A DNA stretch of 64,000 bases from Prorocentrum cordatum (taxonomy: Eukaryota; Sar; Dinophyceae; Prorocentrales; Prorocentraceae), in assembly GCA_963575745.1 (NCBI GenBank), contig CAUYUJ010016303.1, positions 180,001 through 244,000 on the forward strand, written 5' to 3'. The position numbers were made by a program, and so were the translations under genes. Under the pieces are notes generated by a model. That model did no database searches, was not told the origin of the DNA, and worked only from the letters and a program-made list of their open reading frames with translations. Of this stretch, positions 20,406 through 30,015 are shown piece after piece (the stretch's first letter is position 1; each line of letters opens with the position of its first letter).

Positions 20406-21183
20406 TCAGCCAGGGGGGGGGGGGGCCAGGACAGCGGCCACGACCGCGTCGTCCGCCTCCCGGGGCTGCCGTCGTCTGGGCCAGGGCGCCGTCCACCGCC
20501 CAAGGACGCGGGGGCCGCCTGGCCCGTGGCTCCCATGGTTGGCTTTCAGGGCCTCGAGCTCGACCGCAGCCAACATGGTCTGCAGCGCCGTGAGCGCGGC
20601 CAGCCGAACCGCCCGCCCCTGCCGAAAGGCTGCCGCAGGCAGGCGGGCGGCCGCGACGGCGCCCGCCCGGCGATCGGCAGCCTCGTTCCCGAGCCCGTCC
20701 TCCTCGGAGGTGCCTCGTCGCGCCGCCGCCTCCTCGTCGAGGTGCGCCTCTACCCACCTCGCGGTGACAGACCCAGACTGGCAGTGCGGCTCGAGCAAGG
20801 CCCACAAGTCTGCGTGCTGCCAAACACACGGCGAGGCGCTGGCATGGAGGGCCATCACCCCACTCCGAACGCATTGCGAATCGGTGACGATCTCCACAGG
20901 ACGGCCTGCCGCGCTGACGGCGTGCAGCGCTGCGGTCACCTCGGCCCGCTGCGCCGTCTGCTCGCCGTCGACAGGGCCCTCGCCATCGCTCGGACGTCCA
21001 TTCCGTGTGTGTTTTTTTCGGTTTCGTGCGTGGGTTTTTCGCCAAGTGATCAAGGATGCTTCTCGATGGTCCTCGCCGAGTAGAAAACGCACACGCCCGA
21101 GCGACGCCGAGGGCCAGCGCGATCGTCGGGAGGCAAGCCGGGGCACTCCAGCCGTAAACCCTATCCTGCGCGGGCCAGCAGTG
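20406..21183 (-). pseudogene. RNase H domain fragment
   Basis: On the minus strand QTAQRAEVTAALHAV, VEIVTDSQCVRSG and LGNEAADRRAG supply the catalytic Glu, the TDS aspartate and the last aspartate of an RNase HI fold, with HADLWALLEP and VTARWVEAHL between. This type is known from non-LTR elements and free-standing RNase H genes. Upstream coding (DRVYGWSAPACLPTIALALG) is separated from the rest by a family B element (20983-21105) and is preceded by family A copy A4. The N-terminal first aspartate motif was not found, so it is a fragment. The LINE at 48.9-55.4 kb has no RNase H, so this comes from another element or gene. Confidence 0.7.
20983..21105 (+). mobile_element. family B element inside the RNase H fragment (B4)
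   Basis: The termini CCATCGCTCGGACG and CGCCCGAGCGACG are inverted. In this copy the inversion extends outwards through GGCCCTCG on both sides, about 22 bp in all. It interrupts RNase H coding between the motif GWSAPA and QTAQRAE. No obvious target duplication. Confidence 0.65.
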
Positions 21184-21184
21184 G

Positions 21185-21347
21185 TGAAGGGGCCCTGGGA
21201 CACACAAATAAAGACACACAAATAAAAATATTCCCCATATTTGCTCATATTTTCTGGGTTTTTGTCTTCCCCCCCACTTTCCATATTTTCCCGTATTTTC
21301 TGAGGAATCGCCGATTAATTGTGTCTGTGTGTTTCTTTCCCTCCTGA
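21185..21347 (+). mobile_element. family A element, copy A4
   Basis: 163-bp copy with perfect 5-bp duplications AGTGG (21180-21184 and 21348-21352). It lies just upstream, in minus-strand sense, of the exon-like RNase H piece. Confidence 0.9.
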
Positions 21348-21352
21348 AGTGG

Positions 21353-21983
21353 GTCCTCCGGGTGCTCCCACGCCCCGGCCGTCCAGGCCCGGCAACGCTG
21401 CGGCGGGCTCTGGGGACTCGCGGGCGCAGGCAGCGCGGGGGCAGGCAGCGGCGGCGGCGAGCGCCGCTATAGCAGCGGGTCCCGCTGGGAGGACGCCAGA
21501 GTTCGCGGCGCCGGGTGGCAGGCGGGCCAGGATGGCAGGGGCCGAGTTGTGATGCGGCGGGCCAGGATGGCAGGCGGGCCCGGATGGCACGCTGGCGCAC
21601 AGCGTGTGATGTGGTATCAAGCGCGGCAACCGGGTTAGGAGTGGCCGTGCCTCCGCTCGGCTTTCCCGCGTCATGCTGCTGAACATCTTCACTGTACTCA
21701 ACGCCTTCACCTGCTTCGGCGGCGTGGGCTTATCCAGCTCCGGCAACTCCGCCGTTCTCGACCTTCCGCTCCCTCTTGAGCCGAACGGCGTGGGCGGAGT
21801 GATGGGGACGGGGTGGGAGGCGGAGGAGTGGGAGGGGGGGGAGGGACGGAAGGTAATCGGGAGCGGGAGCAGGACATGGACGGAGGGCCGATGAAGGGGG
21901 GGGGGCAGGGGACAGGGGGGAGTACCCCCCCCCGTCCTCCGCATCGTCCCTCGCCATCCTTCTCCTGGCGTGGCCCGAGAATT
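21353..21983. other. no recognised gene
   Basis: GC-rich with a GGCAGGCGGGCC-type local repeat near 21520-21590 and G-runs near 21800-21940. Confidence 0.4.
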
Positions 21984-22185
21984 GGAGGCCTGGGAACGGG
22001 CACCAACACAAACACAGGGGGGCTGCCTCCACACGGTGGAGACGATCCTAGACTTCGGTGTTGGTGGCAACATTTCGGTCACCCTGGAAGCCAGAATTTG
22101 CACAACCATCACAGAGATCAGGATCATCCCTCGGTGGAGGCACACCGCCGATGGTTGTTTTACGTTGGTATCTACCTCTAGGCCT
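21984..22185. mobile_element. family I foldback element, copy I1
   Basis: A 202-bp element in which the first half (GGAGGCCTGGGAACGGGCAC ... CGGTGTTGGTGG) is the degenerate inverse of the second half (CGGTGGAGGCACACCG ... CCTCTAGGCCTG). The second copy at 56787-56988 has the same length. Target duplication is not clear at either copy. Confidence 0.7.
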
Positions 22186-22339
22186 GCGAGAGAAGGCCCG
22201 GACGGACCATGCGGCAGCCATGGGGGGCGGAGCCGACTTGTCCGACCCTGGGGCAGGCAGGGCCGCGGGCCCTCTCGCTGCTCGGGTGGGGCCCTGGTGC
22301 AGCTCGAGCCGGCGGCGGGGGCCTCCCCCTGCGCGCCCC

Positions 22340-22592
22340 TCCCCCCCCCCTGCCTCCCGTCCACTCTCCCCCTCCTCTTCTCCCTCCTCTTCTCCCTCCT
22401 CCCCCTCCTCTACCTCATCCTCCTCCCCCTCTTCTCCCTCCTCCCTCTCGCTTCCACTCTGTCCTCTCCACCCCCCCCTCGCCCTCAACCCATCCTTCCC
22501 CCCCCCTCCCCCCCCCTTCCTCCCCCCCCTCCCTAGCCTCCTCCTCCTCCTCCTCCTCCTCCTCCTCCTCCTCCTCCTCCTCCTCGTCCTCC
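22340..22592. repeat. CT-rich block ending in a (TCC)n array
   Basis: Irregular C/T tract followed by about 55 bp of pure TCC (22537-22590). Confidence 0.9.
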
Positions 22593-22689
22593 CTCTAGTC
22601 TGCTTCGTCCCTTATAGCATGAAAATCAGATGGCGGCTTCGTGGAACGGGATATCGGAGCACGACTGCGATCACCAACCCACCTTTCCT

Positions 22690-22772
22690 CCCCCAGTTCC
22701 TCTTCCTGTTCCTCCTCCTCCTCCTCCTCCTTTTCTTCCTCCTCCTCCTCCTCCTCCTCCTCCTCCTTCTGT
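22690..22772. repeat. (TCC)n array
   Basis: Broken TCC runs (22710-22732 and 22738-22768) separated by TTTTCTTCC. Confidence 0.9.
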
Positions 22773-22929
22773 ACTTCTACAAATGTACACTATGAGTGCA
22801 AGCTGCTCTCTTCTCTCCAGCGAAGGCGCCAGCGAGGTGTCCGGGTCTCACCCGCGATGTTTTTACACAAAAGATGCCGCCGAATCGACAATCCATCTGT
22901 GTTTCTGAAACCTAACGCTTCGAGTTCTA

Positions 22930-23172
22930 TCATAATGGCGTTCCTGCTACAGCGTTGGCTCCACTGTCCCACTCCCCATTTGTCCAAATCATGTGCAAGC
23001 TGCAGCGCAGACCCCATCTCATTGTTATGGTTCTTCCACATCGCGTTCCTGCTGCAGCGTTGGTTTCGGATACGCGCTTTTGGTCCTTACAAATCGCGTT
23101 CCCACTGCAGCGCTGGTCACAATTCTGCGGTTGCGGTCCTTCGAAACCGTGTTCCCGCTTCAAGGCGAATCT
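22930..23172. repeat. 53-bp tandem repeat
   Basis: Units at about 23044, 23097 and 23150 begin GCGTTCCTGCTGCAGCG, GCGTTCCCACTGCAGCG and GTGTTCCCGCTTCAAG. A further unit lies at about 22938. The period is 53 bp, which is not a multiple of three. Confidence 0.7.
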
Positions 23173-23334
23173 CATTTTGCGCATCCCGCTTCCCAAACCG
23201 TCCATTTGCATTTCCCGACCTGTGACATGTCTGACCTTGATGTCGAAACGAATCGCCGACGACGCTGGCTCTGGCCATGCTCTTCTATGCCATGCTGTGC
23301 CGTCCTTTACCATGCATCGCGTACTCTCTCGGGT

Positions 23335-23432
23335 TCATTGCCCTGTTCGACATCCGACTGTGCGAGTAGAGAGGAGATCTACGCAATGGTCAAGGATGGG
23401 CGGGAGGGGTAGGGCGTCAGATATTCCTTCCA
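23335..23432 (-). repeat. family Q dispersed repeat, copy Q2
   Basis: Reverse-orientation relative of 14083-14172. Read on the minus strand it carries GACGCCCTACCCCTCCCGCC and CACAGTCGGATGTCGAAC. Confidence 0.5.
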
Positions 23433-24959
23433 GAGGCAGACAGGGGGGCCCAAAAAGCACAAAACGGTCGCAGACTGAGAAGGCCTTCGGACCCTTCCAC
23501 GGCCGAAGCCAACCAAGAATATATTCGCGCCGTTGCGAAAAGCGTCGTCCGCACGGCGTCATTCAAGCGTGGCCGCCCCGCAAGCATCGCCAAAAACGTC
23601 GGGAATTGTCACGTGCATCCACCAAAGGCCGTTCTCCCCCTTGTCTCAATCATCACGATGCGCACTCCCAAATGGCTCGCGTTAGTGCGCATCGCGCAGC
23701 AGACGCACGCGTGGCTCTTGTTGTCGTTGTGCGCCACCTCGGCCGCGGCCGTAACTGGCGCAGGCCCGCGGGCGCCCCGACGCAAGGTTCCCCCTCTCGC
23801 CCGCGCCGCCGGGCCGCAGCGACGCAGTGCGCCGCGGGGCCCGCTGCTGCCCCTGACGCGCCGCCACCCGAAACCCCCTTCTTCGGCAGAGGCCCCCGCG
23901 AGAGACCCGACTCGCGCGCTCCTTTCCCAGCGCCCGCCCCCAGGGGCGGTCGCCAAGCCCCCTGGGGGGGACGAGAGGCTGGAAGGGGCCTCGTTGACGA
24001 GAAAGCACGATCCAGGAAAACGAGGAAACCCTGGGCCAAGAAAGCGCAGCAAAATGACGAACAACAGTAACGTGTCAAACATGAACAGGGCCAGGTCAGT
24101 CGCACGGGGCGCCCCGAACCATGAACTCCTCATCTGCAGACGGCCGCGCCCCCTCCGGGACGCGCGCCATCACGATGTCTTTGCGCCTCTCTCGACCGAG
24201 CGAAAGATCGCCACCCCGTTCCCCGGCGTCGAGCGATCGGTAGGCCGCGCGTCCAAGCGCGCCCTTGGGAACCGCAAAGCAACGCGGGCATTCCATAACC
24301 GTTCTCCATCTGCGTCACCCCCCCGGGCGCCGCTGCGCCCCGGAACAACTTCTCGGGCGCCGCGCCCGCGCCGCCTGGCGGAAGCAGCGGGCGACCCCGC
24401 CATTGCGGAACGACGGAGTCCACGAGGTCCATCTACCAGTCTCCGTTCGCACGCGCCTCTGGCGTTTTTCGCCCCCACATGGAACGGGCCCGAATAGTCG
24501 CCAAGGTCGCTGAAATCGTCGACGTCGGCGCCGTCGCGGCTGGCCGGGGCGACGTCGCCGCCGCGCTCGCTCGCGAAGCCCCCATCTGCTCGCGGCCTCG
24601 GCGCCGCCGGGGCGCCGGCGGCGACGGGCGCGACTGGAAGCTCCCTCGCCTGCTGCTTTCTGAGCAGATTGGGCGGGAACTCCCGGGGGCCCTTTCTGCC
24701 GGCGCCCCTGGTGGCTGTCCATCATTCGCGCTGGCTGATTCGTCGCCGTCGCCAGATCCTTCGCTCTCTGAGCTGGAGCGGCCGCCGGAAATGCCGTCGT
24801 CGGACTCCGAGGGCGACGGGCGCCCCGCGCTGCAGAGATTCTCCTGCTCCGATGCGTCGTCTGCGCCCGGGGCCTTCCGCGCAGGAGCCCCCAAGCGGCT
24901 TCGGGGGACGTGTTCCGGCGACGAATCCTGCGCGAGGCGACCTGGCGGCCGCGGAGATC
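23433..24959. other. GC-rich stretch, no recognised gene
   Basis: Two frames deserve mention but are not supported. A plus-strand frame from about 23658 opens with a signal-peptide-like stretch (WLALVRIAQQTHAWLLLSLC). A minus-strand frame around 24800 is Ser/Glu/Asp-rich (SESEGSGDGDESASAND). The opposite strand is open too in each case, and I see no domain. Confidence 0.35.
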
Positions 24960-25055
24960 CAACGCGCCCCAAAGACGGCCCGAGACGCATGAAAGACTAC
25001 CCCCAACACCGACCAAGGCGGCCCCCAAGTGGCCCAAGACGGCCCGCGAAACCCT
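24960..25055. repeat. 11-bp phased GGCCCCAAGAN-type repeats
   Basis: Consecutive variants (CCCCAAAGACGGCCCGAGAC, AAGGCGGCCCCCAAGTGGCC, CAAGACGGCCCG) repeat at about 11 bp, as at 10.6-11.0 and 28.7-30.0 kb. Confidence 0.55.
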
Positions 25056-25076
25056 CGCGACACTTCAAACATTTTT

Positions 25077-25077
25077 G

Positions 25078-25108
<31 letters not shown>
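25077..25108. repeat. (TA)n microsatellite
   Basis: About 15 TA units between TTTTTGT and AAAACATC, conspicuous in GC-rich DNA. Confidence 0.95.
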
Positions 25109-25114
<6 letters not shown>

Positions 25115-25339
25115 CAAAAGGCTACGCGCGACGGCTCCGAGTGAACCTCGCGAAAGATCATAGGTAACCTGTCGCCCCCTCCCTTCGCGCCCGCGTGGTC
25201 CACGGGCGGGCCCCGCGTCGGTCCGGGAAACACGTGGCCCCGCAGTCAGTTCAAGCTCTGGACCCAATGCTCGGCCACGCTGGCGTTCCCGAAAAGGCAG
25301 GGGCGCGCGGGGCGCCGATGCGCTGGGCACTTGCGTCTA

Positions 25340-25687
25340 AAAAGAGGCCCTGAGACAGACGGATACATGAGCGCAGATCCAAGGACCCCATATCTTTCAA
25401 TGCATGATGGGCTGTTTGTCTCCCCCCCTGCGCGCCCCGCATGTTCCCATGCTGCCCTGGGTTAACGGGCGAAAAACGGTATAACATAAACTTTTTCGCT
25501 GTCGGGGGCGCCTGTCCCAGGGCGGCTGGAAAGTTCATGCCCCTACAGCGCCGCCGTGAGAATCTAAACTTTCCAGCCGCCCTGGGGCAGGCGCCCCCGA
25601 CAGCGAAAAAGTTGATTTTATATCGTTCTTCGCCCGTTGACTGGGGGTCGACGGTGAAGTGTGTCTGCGTGTTTTCTCCTCTCCCGA
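25340..25687 (+). mobile_element. diverged family A element (A8) with an element P inserted in it
   Basis: The left part (AAAAGAGGCCCTGAGACAGA ... GTTTGTCTCCCCCCCTGCGC ... CATGTTCCCATGCTGCCCTGGG) and the right part (GGGTCGACGGTGAAGTGTGT ... CTCTCCCGA) line up with the two halves of family A. Flanks GTCTA (25335-25339) and GACTA (25688-25692) agree at 4 of 5 positions. The split falls at the CTGGG word of family A, which is duplicated around element P. Confidence 0.65.
25462..25640. mobile_element. family P palindromic element with a 5-bp duplication
   Basis: 179 bp made of two arms of about 74 bp (TTAACGGGCGAAAAACGGTA ... GGCGGCTGGAAAGTT, and its inverse) around a 32-bp centre. CTGGG flanks both ends perfectly (25457-25461 and 25641-25645). 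The arms are still almost identical over the inner 45 bp, so it is young or under gene conversion. Single copy in this window. Confidence 0.8.
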
Positions 25688-25844
25688 GACTATCCGCCGC
25701 CTCCTGTGGCCTTGCCGCAGAGGCGCGCGGCGCGCTGACTCGCTGCGCGGATCCCCATAAGCGGGTTCTCGGCCGATCCCGCTGGCGCGACGCGGGGGGG
25801 CCGCGCGCCTGCCCGGGCCCGGCGGTTGTTCCGTTCCGAAGGGG

Positions 25845-26040
25845 CCAAGATGGCCGATGCTCGCCTAGATGTCCCCAGGACGGACAAGGCGGCCAGAAGG
25901 AGAGCCGAAGCGGTCCCAAGACGTCTCCAAGACCGCCCAACATGCACCCGAGATAGCCTCTGGATGGCCCAAGACGGCCGAGGAGGCCCCGGAGATCTCT
26001 GTCCAAGAGGGCCCCAGGAAGGCCTGAAAATGCCAAAATC
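25845..26040. repeat. 11-bp phased repeats
   Basis: Runs such as CCAAGATGGCCGATG, CCCCAGGACGGACAAGG, CCAAGACGTCTCCAAGACCG and CCAAGACGGCCGAGG follow the same 11-bp theme. Confidence 0.5.
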
Positions 26041-26679
26041 GTCGATTCGTCCCCCATGTGTTCACCGATTGGTTTCTCCACAACGGCTGGGGGAACACGC
26101 GGGCCGACGCGCAGCTCGGCCGAACTGCGGCCGCAGCGTTCGCCCGCGCGAGCGCATCCTACAAAGCTGGGGGCCGCAGTCATTCGCCGCGGTCGTCTTC
26201 GATCAATCGAGGGGGGGGGCGTTCATGGAGCCCTCCTGCGCGGGCTGAAAGAGAAGGCGAACAAGCGTTGGCCCCGAATGAGATTAAACGACTTGACTAG
26301 AAAAACTCCGTTGGGCTCCCTTGGCATGCGCTGGGCTTCATCAAGTGGTCTCGTCAAGTGTTCGCGGCGTGCCAGCGCGCCCCGATGCCATCTGGCGCCC
26401 GCTGAAAAATGCGCGGCGAAAGCTAGAGGTGGCGTCATTGCCTGCCGAGCAGATGCCCGCCTATGTTCGGGCCGCCCGCGAAGCAAAAAAAACGCGTCGT
26501 CTGCGCCGACGCCGGCGCGAAAGCAGCCCGCGTAAAGTCGCGCGCGAGCGCCCTCGTCTCAAACGCGGGCCGCCGCGCTGGCTGCCCGCGCAGGCCGCCG
26601 CGTAAGATCGCCTCGCCATCTCGCGCAAGGTCCCCTTTTGACAGTCGCCCGCGCGCCTCCGTCCAGGGGCGGCCCCTCG

Positions 26680-27175
26680 CGCGGAATCCCGCCAGCCCTC
26701 TGGGCGTAGGTGGTCACCTCGCCGAACTTCTCCTGATACCTGCTTATGTCCCGCATGAACTTGACAATCCCCCCGACGTAGATCCCCCGCTTGCCCGGGA
26801 ACTCTGCGCTCGCCAGGGGCTGCAGCTGCGTCGCCTTGTTGGAGCTGGTGGCCACATCCTCGCGTAGGCACAACCGTCGCCACTGCTCCAGTCCATTGTT
26901 CTGCTCACAATTCATGGCCAAGGTGAGCGCGCTGCCTCCAAGAAGCTGCGATGAGATGTAGCTCGTCGTCGCTGCGAGCTGCTTGTGCCGCCGCCCATCT
27001 CGGCCAGGGTAATGGCCGAGCCGTGTGTCGTGGCCGTCGTGGCTGATGCTGCCAACCTCGGGTCGATCGCTGCTAGGTAGCTAATCAGCTGGTATATGCA
27101 GGTTCCGAACTCACCCCGGCCCCCTGAATGCTTGTTCGGCCGGCCCAGCAGCCTCGCATCAGCACGACTAGCCAT
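26680..27175 (-). pseudogene. retrotransposon gag-like fragment
   Basis: The minus strand reads RLLGRPNKHSGGRGEFGTCI then YQLISYLAAIDPRLA. After one frame change it reads YISSQLLGGSALTLAMN, CEQNNGLEQWRRLCLRED, then GIVKFMRDISRYQEKFGE. The order glycine-rich lead, 'LISYLAAIDPRL', 'LLGGSALTLA' and 'NGLEQWRRL' matches my knowledge of gag-like proteins of LTR retrotransposons common in dinoflagellates. The frame change lies near 26960-26990. No protease, integrase or reverse transcriptase adjoins it, so it is an isolated remnant. Confidence 0.55.
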
Positions 27176-28555
27176 GCCGACACGAAGCCAATCGCGCTAC
27201 CATGCAAGTACTTGGCGCGATAAGTGCACGCTATCTTGAAAACTGCGGGTAGCGGGGCCGGGGGTCCACGGATCTTGCCCGAAAAGGCCGGTAGAAACTC
27301 GTTTGATTTGGGTGGGGTTTGGGGGGGCGGGGCAGGTGTGCGCGGCGCGCGCGGGGGCGGGTGCGGCGGCGGCGGCGCGGGGGGGGTGGGGATGGGGGGG
27401 AAGGGGGCGGGGTGGGGGGGCCTTGCCTCGCCCGCGCTGTCCACGCCAGCGCTATAGGAATACGCGGGCCCTCATGGCCCCTCGACCTCCACTGCCCACC
27501 CTGCCCGCCCCAAACCACAGGGCCCAGCAGGCCTCGGGCCCGGGGGGGGCGGCGGATCGAGCAGGCGCGAAACGCCGGGCTAAAGCGAGGTGGGAAGTGA
27601 GACGGGCGGGGGCGGCCAAACGTAGACGATCGAATCGGTCGGGCCGATCGCAAAGAGAACGGCAAAACCAAGCGACATCGACGCTGGCCGACTCCTGCCC
27701 CCAATGCGCGCCATAGATGGCGCGGCCCCGCCCCATGGCTCGAGGGGGGCGCGGGCCGAGGGGAACGTGCAATGGCAGCAAACACTCTGGAACGAAGGAT
27801 GCTTATTCGTGCTCCCGCGTTGCCGTCTCTCCTCTCCGAGCTAGGGGGTTCCAGTTCTCCGAGATGCTACGCGCGATAAGCCTGCGCAGCCGTTCTTGTT
27901 AGGGGGCTGGTTTTGTGTTCGCCCTCCTCGCCCAGGCCCAAGGCCGCCCTGCGACTGCATTTGGCGTCGGCCCCGCGCCGGCATCGGCCTGCGGGCGGTT
28001 GCAACTTGACAATGCGGCGGCTGAGCTCTGGGAAGTGAGTGCACGTGGGCGCGGTCGGCTTTCTGCTGACCGCTCCGAAACAGCACTGACCGACTGTGGC
28101 CAGCTCTACTCCCGGCAGCTCTGCTGCGGCCTGTACTTCGGGTAGATGCCAGGAGGAGTGCTGCGGGGATCCATGAGGCTGGGGCTGGGTGTTCTTCTGC
28201 CCCGCTGATGTTTGATAGGGCCGAGATCACCGTGCAATGCCCAGCTGTGCGTAGGAGTGCGTTCCCTAGCTCTACCTGCAGGCGCTCGCCGGCACTGAGA
28301 TTCAGGCAACTCCATGGACGGGGCGAGGCTAAACTGCCTGCGCTGGGAGAACGCGCATTCTGACCGAGCTCCATGTCTCGCGCGGTGGGCCTGTCACCGC
28401 TGCTGCGATCTGCCCAGTGGCTAGAACCCTCTCCCACAACCTCGCTGCCTCACTGGCGGCCACATCGCCGAGCTTCGGACCGCTTGTAATATCCGCCGAG
28501 ATAACGGAAAACACAAAAATAGCGGCCACCTGAGAGGCTTTCGAAAACGCCATGG
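27176..28555. other. no recognised gene
   Basis: G-rich runs at 27300-27420. The rest is unremarkable, with no domain in any open frame. Confidence 0.4.
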
Positions 28556-28559
28556 ATGC

Positions 28560-29095
28560 ATCGGAAAATCCCGCCGGCCATCTGGGCGCAGGTGGTCTAG
28601 AACGTTTCCGTTTTCAAACCTCATGCCTCCCCCTGCTCGGGGGGTTTACCCCCTCCCCCCTGCGTCTAGGCGGGCCCCCTCGCGATGTGCCAGGGTGTCA
28701 TTTGTGGTCCAAGATGGCTCCAAGAGGGCTTCAGAGAGCGCAAAGTGGCCTCCAAGATGGTCGCATATAGCGGTAGACGGGCCAAGATAGCCTCCGACGC
28801 GCGCCCACAAGGCCTCAAGACGGCCCCAAAGCGGTTTCAAATGCCCCCCGAGGCCCCCAAGGGCCCCCCCCGAAAAAAAAGGCCTGAGCTTTTCAAACAC
28901 CTGAAGAAAATCAATGCGCGTTGCCTTCTCGTTTGTTCGCCTCCGACGGGCCCTCGAGGCCCCATGGTGGCCCCAAGGCGGCCCAATATAACCCCAAGAG
29001 GGCCCCGAGACGGCCCCAAGAGCGCCAACGAGCGCCCCAAGAGCGGCCCAGCCCCAAGACGGCGCCGTTGAGCCCCCGAAAGGGGCGATGGGAAC
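28560..29095 (+). repeat. segmental duplication, copy 1
   Basis: About 535 bp that matches 29290-29815: CTCGGGGGGTTTACCCCC, GCGCAAAGTGGCCTCCAA, GGTTTCAAATGCCCCC, CGACGGGCCCTCGAGG and GGGGCGATGGGAA occur in the same order and at the same spacing. Both copies are rich in 11-bp GGCCCCAAGAN units. Confidence 0.85.
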
Positions 29096-29289
29096 TAGGA
29101 CCTCCCATCATTTTGATCAATGCGGCCTGAGGCGGCCCCAAGAGCCCCACCCCCCCCAGAACCCGCCCCCCCACCTCCCAGACCCCCCCCCCCCATCCTG
29201 CCAAGGGCCCAGGAGAGCTCCAAGACCCCCCGAGAAACCCCCAAGAGGGCCCCAAGAAGGCCCCAAGAAGACCCCAAGAGGGCTCTAAG

Positions 29290-29815
29290 ATGGCGCCCGA
29301 ATCCCACCAGCCCTCTGGGCGCAAGTGTTCTAGAGCGTTTCCTGCCCCAACTTCCTGCTTTCCCCTGCTCGGGGGGTTTACCCCCCTCCCCGCGTCTGGG
29401 CGGGCCCCCCGCGACGTGGTAGAAGGTCCTCGCTGGTCCAAGATGGCCCCGAGAGGGCTTCATAGAGCGCAAAGTGGCCTCCAATATTGTCGAAGACAGC
29501 GGTAGACCCGTCAAGAGAGCCTCCGACGCACGTCCAAATGGCCTCAAGATGGCCCCATGACGGTTTCAAATGCCCCCGGAGGCCTCAAAGGACCCCCCCA
29601 ACACGCCAAAACCTTTGAAACACCTAAAAACAATCAGCGTGGTGTGCCTTCTCGTTTTTTCGCATCCGACGGGCCCTCGAGGACTCAAGATGGCCCCAAG
29701 ACGGCCCCAAGAGGGCCCCGAGACGGCCCCAAGAGCGTTCCAAGAGCGGCCCGAGAAGGCCCCAAGGCGGCACTTTTGAGCCTCCGAAGGGGGCGATGGG
29801 AATTAAAAACCCCTT
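29290..29815 (+). repeat. segmental duplication, copy 2
   Basis: Direct repeat of 28560-29095, offset about 730 bp, separated by a CCCC-rich spacer that has no counterpart. Divergence is mainly substitutions and small indels. Confidence 0.85.
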
Positions 29816-30015
29816 CGTTTTGTGCGAAGGGGCCCACGACGGCCCTAAGAAGCCCCTCAGGCATCCCAAAAGAGCCCCAATAAGGCCCCCAGACCCCTCA
29901 AAGAGCCCCAAGAGGACCCCAATACGCCCCGAAAGAGCTCCAAGAAGGCCCTAAAAGGACATCAGGAGAGCCCGCCCAATAACATCCCAAGGGGGGCCCA
30001 AGACGCCTCCAAGTT
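29816..30015. repeat. 11-bp phased repeats
   Basis: Continues the CCCAAGANGGCC theme with AAGAAGCCCCTCAGGC, CCCAATAAGGCCCCCAG and CCAAGAGGACCCCAATACGC. Confidence 0.5.

Noticed and set aside
24433-24990. Acidic Ser/Glu/Asp-rich minus-strand frame as a gene
   Set aside because: The opposite strand is open over the same interval with equally plausible composition, and no domain or transcript signal decides between them.
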